64,000 nt of DNA, from contig NZ_JACHXK010000019.1 of NCBI RefSeq assembly GCF_014192105.1, positions 62,001 to 126,000 on the forward strand, read 5' to 3'. Origin of the DNA: Paenibacillus phyllosphaerae. Its GTDB lineage: Bacteria; Bacillota; Bacilli; Paenibacillales; Paenibacillaceae. Shown in pieces: positions 52,480 through 61,002 of this stretch (its first letter is position 1; each line of letters begins with the position of its first letter). The translations under genes and the position numbers were made by a program. The notes below the pieces were generated by a model. The model was given only the letters and a program-made list of their open reading frames with translations. It did no database searches and was not told the origin of the DNA.

Positions 52480-52812
52480 ATGCGCTTAATGAAGCGATTA
52501 TCCATAAAGCCGCTGCTCGTGGCTCTGATCATCCTCTGCTTGTCCGATGCCGTGTTCACCGATATCGGACTCCGCGCCTCACTGATCCAAGAGCTCAATC
52601 CGCTTGTCCGCCATGTTTATGAGTGGAATGTAGCGGCGTATTATTTCGGCAAGATCATTCTCCCCGTGATCCTCCTCATGCTGCTCCCTTACCTGAAAGT
52701 CCGGATGTGGATGAAGTCCTTAATGATGATCGCAACAGCCGCATATGCCGCCGTGAATCTGTACCACATATTCTGGGTCGCGCTTGCGTTCAAGGCGCTT
52801 GACTTGATTTAA
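52480..52812 (+). CDS. DUF5658-like small membrane protein
   Basis: 110 residues from ATG 52480 (GAGGTG 6 nt upstream). Three to four hydrophobic segments: LLVALIILCLSDAVFTDIGL, YYFGKIILPVILLMLLPYL, MMIATAAYAAVNLYHIFWVA. The pattern 'SDAVFTDIGLR...ELNPLVR' resembles DUF5658 membrane proteins ('D..T..GL....E.NP'). Function unknown. It sits between the small Sm-like gene and a convergent aldo/keto reductase gene. Confidence 0.65.
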   Translation: MRLMKRLSIKPLLVALIILCLSDAVFTDIGLRASLIQELNPLVRHVYEWNVAAYYFGKIILPVILLMLLPYLKVRMWMKSLMMIATAAYAAVNLYHIFWVALAFKALDLI

Positions 52813-52833
52813 TGCCCCGGCATGTCACGTTCG

Positions 52834-53757
52834 CTAAGCGATAGTTGGCGACTCTGTACCGAGATCCTCAACCAATTCCGCCGCCGCCGCATTGGCGCTA
52901 ACCTGCTCAGGCGATTTGCAGCCCGGGATGACCGCGCTCACCGCATCGCTGCGCAAGCACCAAGCTAGCGCCCATGCGGCCATATCGATACCCTCCGGCA
53001 CTTCTTCCTTCGCGATCCGTTCCACCTCTTGCAGCTTCTGCTGCGTGCTGGCTTGGTCATGACGATGGCGAACATCGGTCGCTTCGAATTGCGCGCCAGG
53101 CTTGTATTTGCCGCTCAAATAGCCGCTTGCGAGCGGAACGCGCGCCAACACGCCAAGATCCTGCTGTTTGCATGAAGGGAAGACAAGCTCCTCCGGCGCC
53201 CGATCCAGACGATTGTAGACCACTTGAATGACCTGCGAATTCACCTTCGATGAAGCTTCGGTCTGATGAATATTCGTGTTGCTGCCGATGGAAGTGCCGA
53301 GATGCCGGATTTTGCCCGCCTTCACCTGCTGATTCAATACTTCCCACAGTTCTTCATTATCGAATACCGAATCGGGTCCGGAATGGAATTGATAGAGATC
53401 GATATAGTCGGTTTGCAGCGCCTTTAGGGAGGCATCCAACTGGCCGATCACATCCTGCGGGGCAAACTTGTCCGTGCGCGTGAAGCGTTCATGGAATTGA
53501 TGACCGAACTTGGTGGCGACGATCCAATCTTCCCGCTTGCGCCGTGCCAGATAACTGCCGATGAACGCCTCGGACAAGTGATCTCCGTAACATTCGGCCG
53601 TATCGATCAGGTTGATCCCGTGCTCCGCCGCGCGGTCCAAGATCGCATCCACTTCATTCTGCGCGTATTCCAAGCCCCACTCCCCGCCGAACTGCCATGT
53701 CCCTACGCCGATAACCGATACGTTAAGCTTCGTTTTGCCCAAACGCCGATACTTCAT
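52834..53757 (-). CDS. Aldo/keto reductase
   Basis: 307 residues from ATG 53757, since GGGAGG is 7 nt upstream; ATG 53763 is too close to that site. AKR fold: YRRLGKTKLNVSVIGVGTWQ, LIDTAECYGDHLSEAFIGSY with the catalytic Asp and Tyr, VATKFGHQFHERF with the Lys, and YIDLYQFHSGPDS with the His. NADPH-dependent reductase of the YhdN/IolS group, probably acting on aldehydes or keto-sugars. Confidence 0.9.
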   Translation of the reverse strand: MKYRRLGKTKLNVSVIGVGTWQFGGEWGLEYAQNEVDAILDRAAEHGINLIDTAECYGDHLSEAFIGSYLARRKREDWIVATKFGHQFHERFTRTDKFAPQDVIGQLDASLKALQTDYIDLYQFHSGPDSVFDNEELWEVLNQQVKAGKIRHLGTSIGSNTNIHQTEASSKVNSQVIQVVYNRLDRAPEELVFPSCKQQDLGVLARVPLASGYLSGKYKPGAQFEATDVRHRHDQASTQQKLQEVERIAKEEVPEGIDMAAWALAWCLRSDAVSAVIPGCKSPEQVSANAAAAELVEDLGTESPTIA

Positions 53758-53901
53758 GTCCATTCCTCCCTCATTAGATAACGTTCCTTTCTTATTAAAC
53801 GCCAGACCCGGATAGAAGTCAAAATTTGGCTGGACGTTTCTATATCCGCTTTAATCGGTTTACATAATTATTTATATGTATTCCACTTGAATTTTCCATC
53901 T

Positions 53902-53933
53902 ACTAGCATTGACAAACGAGCTATAATGCTAGT
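53902..53933 (+). promoter_or_regulatory. Inverted repeat over a TATAAT box before the EamA gene
   Basis: ACTAGCATT (53902-53910) and AATGCTAGT (53925-53933) form a perfect 9-bp inverted repeat with a 14-base spacer. TATAAT is at 53922-53927. The arrangement fits an operator overlapping a promoter. Confidence 0.5.
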
Positions 53934-53969
53934 GTTCACATTTCCCTGATGAGAAAGTAGGAATCATCC

Positions 53970-54869
53970 GTGCAGCGCTCTATCTATGCCTCGCTTCTGG
54001 CGTTAAGCCTTATTTGGGGAGGCTCGTTCTTTTTCATCAAAATACTGCTGGAGGACTTCGGGCCGCTTGGCATCGCCTTCATGCGAGCGGTCTTCGGGTT
54101 TCTGTTCATTACCGCGTTCATGCTCGTCATGCGCAAGCCTTTCGGGTTAAGACAGATTCCTTGGGTCCCGGCTCTGTCGATTGCTATCGTCAACATGTCG
54201 ATGCCCTGGGCGCTTATCGCTTACAGCGAGACCCGATTGGCCAGCAGCCTCGCATCTGTTTTGAACGCCACGACGCCCCTCTGGACGATGTTGGTAGGCC
54301 TGTTATTCTTCGGTGCGGTATTCACTCGAGTGCAGTGGGCCGGCATGAGCGTCGCGTTCATCGGAATCGTTGTCTTAATCGGGTTAACGCCGAACGCGAC
54401 GATGTCCGTTGACCTGTATGGCGCGATCCTTATGATCTTCGCCACCTTATGCTACGCGGTAGGCTCTCAGCTAACCAAGCGATTCTTGAACGGACTTTCC
54501 GTCTATCAGATGACGTTCAGCTCGCTGCTCGGCGGCATGCTAGGAAGCGGCCTGCTTGCTTTCAGCCTGGAGGAAGTCCCTCTTCAAGCGGTGTTCCGTT
54601 TGCCCGCATTCGGTTCCTTGATCGGACTGGGCTTGCTCGGGTCCGGCGTCGCTTACATCCTGTTCAATCATATCCTCCGCAACGGCAGCCCGGAGCTGGC
54701 AACATCGGTGACTTACTTAATTCCGGCGACGGCCATGATTTGGGGCTATACGCTGCTCGACGAACCGATCGGCTGGAATCTCGGCGCAGGACTTGTGCTC
54801 ATTCTTGGCGGCGTCTTCTTGGCAAGCCGGAATATTGGCCGTGACAAGCTGGGCCAGAAGCAAGCGTGA
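53970..54869 (+). CDS. DMT-superfamily transporter (EamA family)
   Basis: 299 residues from GTG 53970 (GTAGGAATC upstream). Ten hydrophobic segments in two EamA repeats: first SLLALSLIWGGSFFFIKILL and ALIAYSETRLASSLASVLNA, second LMIFATLCYAVGSQLTKRFL and ATSVTYLIPATAMIWGYTLL. Members export amino acids, nucleobases or other metabolites; the substrate cannot be told. An inverted repeat lies over its likely promoter. Confidence 0.88.
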   Translation: MQRSIYASLLALSLIWGGSFFFIKILLEDFGPLGIAFMRAVFGFLFITAFMLVMRKPFGLRQIPWVPALSIAIVNMSMPWALIAYSETRLASSLASVLNATTPLWTMLVGLLFFGAVFTRVQWAGMSVAFIGIVVLIGLTPNATMSVDLYGAILMIFATLCYAVGSQLTKRFLNGLSVYQMTFSSLLGGMLGSGLLAFSLEEVPLQAVFRLPAFGSLIGLGLLGSGVAYILFNHILRNGSPELATSVTYLIPATAMIWGYTLLDEPIGWNLGAGLVLILGGVFLASRNIGRDKLGQKQA

Positions 54870-54885
54870 CTTCTATAACAATGGC

Positions 54886-54922
54886 AAAAACAGGGCTAAC
54901 CCCATTGCGGGATTAGCCCTGT
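54886..54922 (-). terminator. Terminator of the PucR-type regulator gene
   Basis: ACAGGGCTAA pairs with TTAGCCCTGT (10 bp) around 13 nt. On the minus strand it is followed by TTTTTGCC. It lies between convergent genes. Confidence 0.8.
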
Positions 54923-54940
54923 TCGATTATAAGCATCCGA

Positions 54941-56596
54941 TTACCGCGAAGCATGATACATCAATAAGGCCATCTCGAGACAAATCCGGCGCTGCGGCTG
55001 GAAGAAGTCTTCGCCGAGGATCTCGTTCAGCTTGCCAAGTCGGTGGTACAGCGTCTGACGATGAATGAATAGACGGTTCGCGGTATCCTGTTTGGACCCG
55101 GAACACTTGAAATAGGCGTCTAACGTCTCGATGAGCCGGAAGCTGTGGTCGCGATCATGAGCGATTAGCACACCGAGGTGCGTATCGATGAATGACGTAT
55201 AAAATGCACCCTCCGGAATGGCCTTCAACAGCTGGTAAATCCCCATCCGGTCGTAGAACAGCGTCTGCTGCATCGCCGGTACATCCCTCGCGACCTCCAT
55301 CGCCTGCATAGCCTCCCGATAGCTCACATCCGACTCCAACAGATGGCTTCGGAATCGCCCGACCCCCGTACGCAAGACGATCGGCTGCGGACGACTGGCG
55401 GCAAAATCGTTCAACTCCGCGCTGAGCCGCTCGAGCGCATTCTCGAGGTTCTTATAGGAATGGTCGTTGATGCGATCCTTCGCAAACAGCAGATATACCC
55501 GATTGCCCGAAGCGGCAAGCAGGCCGTACAGTCCTTGCTTCTTGATCAGCGCGCGGAGCAGCACGACAAAATCCTGAAAGTCGGACTCCTTCTGCTCCTG
55601 AGCGATTTGCGGGTCGCCGAAGAGCAGCTCCAGCACGCCGCATGCGAACAGATACGTCTCCTTCCCTCTCACGCGCAGTCCCAATCTTGCGAGCGCCTCT
55701 TCCTCGCTATGAATCCGCCGTTCCATCAGCTCCAGGATCAGCTGGCTCTGATCGCGCTGAATTTTCTCTTCCTTGAATAACGTCCGCAGCAGCATCGTGC
55801 CGATCGATTGCGCGGCGTAATCGAGCATGACGACTAACGTGTCGGTCGCCTCTTGGTGCCGATTATGTTGAGTGCCGATGTAAGCGAGCGTCTGATCGAA
55901 GCAGATAATGGGATGCAGCATTAGATCTTGCTGTTCGTCCAGCCGAATAGTGACCGGTTCGTTCAGTTGGCTGCCCGTCTGATCGAGATGATGGCCGATG
56001 ACCGCGGTGATCGCGTGGGATTGGGCAGGCGTCGTCTTCGGGTAAAATCGGTTCGTCTCCACGTGCGAGTAATAGACGACTTGCCGAGTCGTGAATTCAT
56101 GCAGCAGGCGCAGCACAGCCGATATATCCGTCGTTGCTAGCGTCAATTTCTGGAACAGCCTGGAGAATTGCTCCAGGCTCTTGAGCCGCTGATGCTGCTG
56201 ATTAATCAATACGCCGTGAATGTCCTGCGTAATCTTGACGAAACGGACCGGTTTATCGAACACGATCAGCGGAAAATGATGGGCCTCGCAATAAGCGACG
56301 ATCTCCTCCGGGATGGCATCGATCGTCGTGCCCAGCTCAATGCAGAGGCCCGAAGCTTCCTGCCGAATAAGCTGCTCCAAATACGTAATGCTGGCGCTGC
56401 CTTGTTCTTTCATCCACAGTCCTGTCGATAGTATGAGGTCATCTTTGCTGACGTAAGGGGCGACATGCGTGATCTCCAGAATATGGACCCATTTGACAAT
56501 CCGGTCCATCCCCTTCTTGCCCGCCATCATCTTCGCTTCCTTGAAGACGGGCCGCTTCATTAAGTCTTGTATCCGCAAGACGGATTCCGAATCCAT
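54941..56596 (-). CDS. adeR: PucR-family transcriptional regulator (AdeR-like)
   Basis: 551 residues from ATG 56596 (AAGGGTGATGGT upstream). The N-terminal PucR domain spans ~1-120 (LRIQDLMKRPVFKEAKMMAG, DDLILSTGLWMKEQ). A middle region is GAF/CdaR-like. The C-terminal HTH_30 domain is at ~480-550 (IETLDAYFKCSGSKQDTANR, LFIHRQTLYHRLGKLNEILG). It is divergent from alanine dehydrogenase. In B. subtilis the PucR-type AdeR activates ald in response to alanine, so the same role is inferred from this arrangement. Confidence 0.88.
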   Translation of the reverse strand: MDSESVLRIQDLMKRPVFKEAKMMAGKKGMDRIVKWVHILEITHVAPYVSKDDLILSTGLWMKEQGSASITYLEQLIRQEASGLCIELGTTIDAIPEEIVAYCEAHHFPLIVFDKPVRFVKITQDIHGVLINQQHQRLKSLEQFSRLFQKLTLATTDISAVLRLLHEFTTRQVVYYSHVETNRFYPKTTPAQSHAITAVIGHHLDQTGSQLNEPVTIRLDEQQDLMLHPIICFDQTLAYIGTQHNRHQEATDTLVVMLDYAAQSIGTMLLRTLFKEEKIQRDQSQLILELMERRIHSEEEALARLGLRVRGKETYLFACGVLELLFGDPQIAQEQKESDFQDFVVLLRALIKKQGLYGLLAASGNRVYLLFAKDRINDHSYKNLENALERLSAELNDFAASRPQPIVLRTGVGRFRSHLLESDVSYREAMQAMEVARDVPAMQQTLFYDRMGIYQLLKAIPEGAFYTSFIDTHLGVLIAHDRDHSFRLIETLDAYFKCSGSKQDTANRLFIHRQTLYHRLGKLNEILGEDFFQPQRRICLEMALLMYHASR

Positions 56597-56680
56597 ACCA
56601 TCACCCTTACATAATTCATTCCTTGCGCTCTGTTGCATAATGTCTAATGATATACGCCTACTGCGTATTTCACCTTATTT

Positions 56681-56703
56681 ACATTATACAAAATGTATAG
56701 TGT
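56681..56703. promoter_or_regulatory. Candidate AdeR operator
   Basis: ACATTATACA-AAA-TGTATAGTGT, a 10+3+10 inverted repeat with one mismatch, lies in the adeR-ald divergent region about 115 bases before ald. A possible ald promoter is TTAGAC (56741) with TTATCT (56765), 18-base spacing. Confidence 0.45.
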
Positions 56704-56816
56704 AGGCATCATCCATTTCGTCCGTTTTTTGGGCCAAACGTTAGACAATTCGTAAGATGTTAAGTTATCTCACTTAGGTGTACGATGAAAGCAACCAAAC
56801 GCCGAGGTGATGAACA

Positions 56817-57947
56817 ATGAGAATCGGGATTCCGAAAGAGATGAAGAACAATGAGAACCGCGTCGCCTTAACGCCTGCAGGTGTAGCGGAGTTCGTGCGC
56901 AATCAACATACGGTAGCCGTCGAGCACAACGCCGGTCTGGAAAGCGGCTTTACTAACGAGGAATATGCGGCGGCAGGCGCTCGGATTATCGCCACCGCCG
57001 AAGAGGTGTGGCAGCAAGCGGACATGATTATGAAGGTCAAGGAACCGATCGAAAGCGAATATCCGTTGTTCCGCGAAGGTCTGATCCTGTTCACCTATCT
57101 TCATCTGGCAGCTGACCCCAAACTTACGCAAGCACTGGTCGACAATGGCGTAACGGCCATCGCGTACGAAACCGTCCAAGTTGGCGGCACCTTGCCGCTG
57201 CTCACGCCGATGAGCGAAGTCGCCGGCCGAATGGCGGTTCAGATTGGCGCCCAATTATTGGAGCGTCCGCACGGCGGCAAAGGCATCCTGCTCTCCGGCA
57301 TTACAGGCGTGCCGCGCGGCAAGGTCGCTATCATCGGCGGCGGTGTCGTCGGGACGAATGCGGCCAGCATTGCGATTGGGCTCGGAGCTAGCGTGACGAT
57401 TCTTGATACGAACGTGAACCGCCTTCGCCAGCTGGAAGAGATTTTCGGCCGCAGCATTCAGACGCTTGTATCCACGACTGGCAATATTGCTCAGGCCGTA
57501 GCTGAAGCAGACTTGCTGATCTGCGCGGTGCTGATCCCCGGAGCCAAGGCGCCGACGCTAGTGCCCGAGAAGGTCGTCCAATCGATGCGCCAAGGTTCCG
57601 TTATCGTGGATGTGGCGATCGACCAAGGCGGGATCGTAGAGACGATCGACCGAATTACAACGCACGATGCCCCTACCTACGAGAAGCATGGCGTCATCCA
57701 TTACGCGGTCGCGAATATGCCGGGGGCTGTTCCGCACACATCGACGATCGGTTTGACCAACGTTACGCTGCCTTATGCTCTTCAGCTGGCTCAATCGCCT
57801 CTTGCGGCGATTCAGAACAATCCGGCGATCGCAAGCGGCGTGAATGTCATGAATGGCGCGGTAACGTACGAAGCCGTGTCCCAAGCGCTAGGCTATGCGT
57901 ACGTGTCGGTCAGCGAAGCGGCAGCAGGCCGCAAAATTAATGCCTAG
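56817..57947 (+). CDS. ald: Alanine dehydrogenase
   Basis: 376 residues, usual Ald length. Features are [75 protein letters not shown] (NAD-binding Rossmann loop) and [16 protein letters not shown]. It interconverts L-alanine and pyruvate/ammonia with NAD. In Bacilli it supports growth on alanine and normal sporulation. It is expected to be driven by the divergent AdeR-like regulator. Confidence 0.97.
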   Translation: MRIGIPKEMKNNENRVALTPAGVAEFVRNQHTVAVEHNAGLESGFTNEEYAAAGARIIATAEEVWQQADMIMKVKEPIESEYPLFREGLILFTYLHLAADPKLTQALVDNGVTAIAYETVQVGGTLPLLTPMSEVAGRMAVQIGAQLLERPHGGKGILLSGITGVPRGKVAIIGGGVVGTNAASIAIGLGASVTILDTNVNRLRQLEEIFGRSIQTLVSTTGNIAQAVAEADLLICAVLIPGAKAPTLVPEKVVQSMRQGSVIVDVAIDQGGIVETIDRITTHDAPTYEKHGVIHYAVANMPGAVPHTSTIGLTNVTLPYALQLAQSPLAAIQNNPAIASGVNVMNGAVTYEAVSQALGYAYVSVSEAAAGRKINA

Positions 57948-58003
57948 GCAGCTTGTTCCGCTGTGCTATAATAAGCGGTAAACAATCTGGAAGGAGCTCC
58001 ACC

Positions 58004-58261
58004 ATGCTATCCGCACATGAAGCCATAACCAAACATGTTTCCGCACAGAACCGCCATCTCGTACACTTCGCCGAGCTCGACGAGCTGAGAGAGCAAGCAA
58101 TTGAACGCTGCTCAAGCCTCTGCAAGGCAGGCGAAACGTTCAGCGTGAATGAAATAAACGAGATTACGGCGCAGATCAACGCCCACGCCCGCAAAGGGAT
58201 CTCTCCTACACGTGTATTCGTGACGGAAGAGATGGTGCGCGAATACGCCGCTAAGATCTAA
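58004..58261 (+). CDS. DUF2533 (YpbS-like) protein
   Basis: 85 residues from ATG 58004 (AAGGAG 8 nt upstream). Mostly helical: SAHEAITKHVSAQNRHLVHF, AELDELREQAIERCSSLCKA, then FSVNEINEITAQINAHARKG and a C-terminal PTRVFVTEEMVREYAAKI. This matches the DUF2533/YpbS family of Bacilli, whose function is unknown. It is followed by a strong terminator. Confidence 0.7.
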   Translation: MLSAHEAITKHVSAQNRHLVHFAELDELREQAIERCSSLCKAGETFSVNEINEITAQINAHARKGISPTRVFVTEEMVREYAAKI

Positions 58262-58268
58262 AGGCAAC

Positions 58269-58315
58269 AAGAGGAGTTCATCCTGCCAGTCGGCGAGGGC
58301 GAACTCCTCTTTTTT
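58269..58315 (+). terminator. Terminator of the DUF2533 gene
   Basis: AAGAGGAGTTC pairs with GAACTCCTCTT (11 bp), followed by TTTT. The loop holds a further weak stem. Confidence 0.85.
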
Positions 58316-58325
58316 CAGGCTATAT

Positions 58326-58453
58326 TTAACGCCATTAATTAAAATGAGGAGGACATTGAAAACTCAGGAACCATCTACATTTCCTTCATTTTCTTCAGTA
58401 AATCAAGTCATTGGTTAATGACGTTAAACATCTCATATATTTAATGTCATTAA
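58326..58453. repeat. Three TTAAYGNCRTTAA palindromic elements
   Basis: TTAACGCCATTAA (58326-58338), TTAATGACGTTAA (58415-58427) and TTAATGTCATTAA (58441-58453). The second and third are inverted copies of each other at short range, like the pair at 44419-44470. They lie in the convergent gap between the DUF2533 and modA genes. Confidence 0.6.
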
Positions 58454-58488
58454 TCAATATGCACATCTATTTTTTTGAATCTCTATTC

Positions 58489-59289
58489 TCAGTTACCTGA
58501 AGCCGACGTGAATCCATATTCCTCGAAGATAGCCAGCGCTTCCTTGCTTTGCAGGTAATCATACAGCTGCTTGGCTTCCTCCATATGATCGGAATCTTTG
58601 AGCAGCGCGGCCGGATACTCGATCGGCTGATGCAGCTCCTCCTTCACCTGCAATACGATCTTCGCTTTCGTCGACGCGAGCGCATCGGTCCGATAGACGA
58701 AGCCGGCATCCGTATTGCCGCTTTCTACATAGGTCAGCACTTGGCGAACGTCCTTCGTGAACACCAATTTCGGCTGGAGCTTATCCCACAATTTTACGTT
58801 CTGCAGCGTCTCCTGCGCGTACTTGCCGGCCGGCACCGATTCGGGCTGTCCGACGGCGATTTTCTTCATCTCGTCCGATTCCAGCATAGTCAGGTCGTCC
58901 GCGGCAAGTTCACGATCTGCCGGCACGATCAGCACCAGATCGTTACGCAGCAGCGGAGTGCTCTCTTCGACTAGCGCTTGCTCCGTCAAGGCATCGACTT
59001 GACTGGTGCCCGCCGAGAAGAATAAATCTGCCGGGGCTCCTTGTTCGATCTGCTTTTGCAGCGTGCCGGAGGAGCCGTAGTTTAAGGTCAGCTCAACTTC
59101 CGGATGCGCCTCATGGTAAGCCAGCTTAATGTCCTCCATAGCATCCTGCAAGCTTGCCGCGGTAGAGATGATGAGCGTGACGGGCTCGGCAGCGCCGCTT
59201 GCCTTCTCTTGGTCGCTGCCGGTCGAACAGCCGGCAAGTCCAATCATCGCGGTGGTCAGCAGTAAACCCAGTATGGTTTGTTTCTTCAT
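58489..59289 (-). CDS. modA: Molybdate ABC transporter substrate-binding lipoprotein
   Basis: 266 residues. Lipoprotein signal peptide with LAGCSTG, Cys21 lipidated. The ModA domain follows: LIISTAASLQDAMEDIKLAY, LTLNYGSSGTLQKQIEQGAP, ADLFFSAGTSQVDALTEQAL, IAVGQPESVPAGKYAQETL, YVESGNTDAGFVYRTDAL. It binds molybdate or tungstate. No modB or modC follows; the gene stands alone, so its permease must be elsewhere. It could feed the molybdoenzyme at 45283. No clear regulatory box was found upstream. Confidence 0.92.
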   Translation of the reverse strand: MKKQTILGLLLTTAMIGLAGCSTGSDQEKASGAAEPVTLIISTAASLQDAMEDIKLAYHEAHPEVELTLNYGSSGTLQKQIEQGAPADLFFSAGTSQVDALTEQALVEESTPLLRNDLVLIVPADRELAADDLTMLESDEMKKIAVGQPESVPAGKYAQETLQNVKLWDKLQPKLVFTKDVRQVLTYVESGNTDAGFVYRTDALASTKAKIVLQVKEELHQPIEYPAALLKDSDHMEEAKQLYDYLQSKEALAIFEEYGFTSASGN

Positions 59290-59419
59290 ATCCTCATCCC
59301 GCTTTCTATCTTTTTCTATGTGCTATAGTAGCATGCTGAGAGAAATAACGATACCTTTATTTTATATTTAGATATATTTTGTGATGTTTAGTTATATTCT
59401 GTACATGAATTATTCCATT

Positions 59420-59449
59420 AAAAAAGCCAGCGCAGAAATCTACGCTGAC
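59420..59449 (-). terminator. Terminator overlapping the CcdC-like stop codon
   Basis: Minus strand CAGCGTAGA pairs with TCTGCGCTG (one T.G), followed by GCTTTTTTAAT. The stem begins at the stop codon itself. Confidence 0.75.
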
Positions 59450-59916
59450 TGCTCTTCCTCAATGGCGGGCTCGACCGGAGCGAGCTCGAGTTTAGTTGCT
59501 GCTTTATATTTCATATAGCTGCCGATGCGCCACACGCATACGTACGTCAACGCCAGCACCATCGCGAGCACGGTGAGCACGGTCTGGTCAATATCTCGCA
59601 AGTACTCCGTTAATGCAAAGCGAATCACGATGATCGCAATGAGGATGTACTTGAAATTTTTGTTCCTGGTCGGGTATACATGACCGTCTTCCCGCTTCTC
59701 GTAGGCGGTATGAATGAGCATCACGGTGCCGAACATGAGCCCAAGCGCCGCCGCGACGGTAACTTCCCAGATCGCGGGAAGAATGAACGGCAAGTCCGGA
59801 AGATGCCGCAGCTGATAGAGCGTAAAAGCAAATAGAATCGGAAGTAATAGGACCGGAACGAGTATCCCGATCCCGTCTCTCTTAATCGGACGATCTTGTC
59901 TGCGAAACCAATTCAT
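59440..59916 (-). CDS. CcdC-like (DUF1453) membrane protein
   Basis: 158 residues from ATG 59916 (AGAAGGAG 9 nt upstream); the frame extends to 59955 without support. Four hydrophobic segments: ILVPVLLLPILFAFTLYQL, IWEVTVAAALGLMFGTVMLI, FKYILIAIIVIRFALTEYL, VLTVLAMVLALTYVCVWRIG. The middle 'LGLMFG...HTAYEKREDGHVYPTRNKNFKYILIA' layout resembles CcdC/DUF1453 proteins, linked to cytochrome c maturation in Bacilli, though the role is not established. The acidic tail (EPAIEEEQSA) is cytoplasmic. Confidence 0.65.
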   Translation of the reverse strand: MNWFRRQDRPIKRDGIGILVPVLLLPILFAFTLYQLRHLPDLPFILPAIWEVTVAAALGLMFGTVMLIHTAYEKREDGHVYPTRNKNFKYILIAIIVIRFALTEYLRDIDQTVLTVLAMVLALTYVCVWRIGSYMKYKAATKLELAPVEPAIEEEQSA

Positions 59917-59980
59917 CGATGTAGACTCCTTCTGATGTTCGTAGTTGAATGCCATTAGTTAACATAATCTTTAATATGTA

Positions 59981-60868
59981 TTATACCATGATTAGCTTCA
60001 TATGTACTTGCTCGGTCTGAATACCGAATCCGGCTTCTTGTAACAGCGCTACAACTTCCTGGTGCGACGATGACCAATTCATCGTCCTTCGCGCTATTGG
60101 CTCATGACTGCCGAAGACTTGTTGGAGCAATCGCGCCTTCATATCATTCCCATGTACATAGCCTGGTGCAGTGACGCACTGATAGAGCAGCGTCGACGTG
60201 TGCCGTCCTTGTTCGTCGAACAGCCGTTTGAAGAGCGCATAGCCGACAGCCTGACCCTGTTCATAGGCAACGTACGATTGGCCATTCTGGATGGCATACC
60301 ATTGGGACTGCCACGGCAGCTCAGCAGCGTAGAAGCTTAACCGTTGGACGTCCTGCGGGATTCCTTGAACTAGATTACAATTAGTTGCTGCCTTTGAGGC
60401 TTCTTCCGTTAGGAACGCATCCGTGGCCAGCGTGTCTTCATGACGATAGAATGCGAGCAGATCGACAACCCGATAGCCGAATCGCTTATATAACGATATG
60501 GCCGGTTCATTGGCTTTGATCGCTTCCAGCCTCGCCTCTTCCACGCCTTCCCGCTTGTAGAGCTTAAGCGCTTCTTCCATTAACAGCTTGCCTATTCCTT
60601 GCAATCGGTATTCAGGAATGACCGCCGTCCCGCCGTTCCAGGCCACCAGCTTCCCGTCGATCCGGCGCAAACCATTCAGCACAAACCCGATCGGCTCTCC
60701 GTCTTTCACGAGCGCAAATGAGTGCTTCAAGGACAACTGATCGCCTGCCAAGCGTCTCACGAAGGCATCCGGCGTCATCGTCAAGTCTACGAAATATCCT
60801 TTGAAGCCTTCGTTCCATAAGGCAACGACGTCCTCGAGCGAATAGCTATGTAAGGATCGAAACTCCAT
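59981..60868 (-). CDS. GNAT-family N-acetyltransferase
   Basis: 295 residues. The N-terminal GNAT domain (~1-145) has the acetyl-CoA loop PEYRLQGIGKLLMEEAL and a following NEPAISLYKRFGYRVVD. A C-terminal half (~160-295) has partial GNAT-like strands (QSYVAYEQGQAVGYALFKRL, TMNWSSSHQEVVALLQEAGF) but no clear acetyl-CoA loop, suggesting a degenerate second domain. Substrate unknown. Monocistronic. Confidence 0.85.
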   Translation of the reverse strand: MEFRSLHSYSLEDVVALWNEGFKGYFVDLTMTPDAFVRRLAGDQLSLKHSFALVKDGEPIGFVLNGLRRIDGKLVAWNGGTAVIPEYRLQGIGKLLMEEALKLYKREGVEEARLEAIKANEPAISLYKRFGYRVVDLLAFYRHEDTLATDAFLTEEASKAATNCNLVQGIPQDVQRLSFYAAELPWQSQWYAIQNGQSYVAYEQGQAVGYALFKRLFDEQGRHTSTLLYQCVTAPGYVHGNDMKARLLQQVFGSHEPIARRTMNWSSSHQEVVALLQEAGFGIQTEQVHMKLIMV

Positions 60869-60954
60869 CTGACTTGCCCTCCCTGTCTTTAGGTCCTGTC
60901 CCTACTATACAAGATGCAGACCGTTTTTATCACCTCATATTCAACGATTGTTAA

Positions 60955-60983
60955 CAAAAAAGCCGCACAGCGCGCTGTACGGC
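60955..60983 (-). terminator. Terminator of the GH15-glucose dehydrogenase unit
   Basis: Minus strand GCCGTACAGC pairs with GCTGTGCGGC (one U.G) around a GC dinucleotide core, followed by TTTTTTGTT. Confidence 0.85.
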
Positions 60984-61002
60984 ATAGGCAATCTTCATTC
61001 TG

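Noticed and set aside
53909-53927. TTGACA followed by TATAAT before the EamA gene
   Set aside because: The boxes are only 7 bases apart, too close for a sigma-A promoter; TATAAT may work with a different -35.
59290-59439. ModE-type operator upstream of modA
   Set aside because: The region is AT-rich but contains no convincing long ModE-like inverted repeat.
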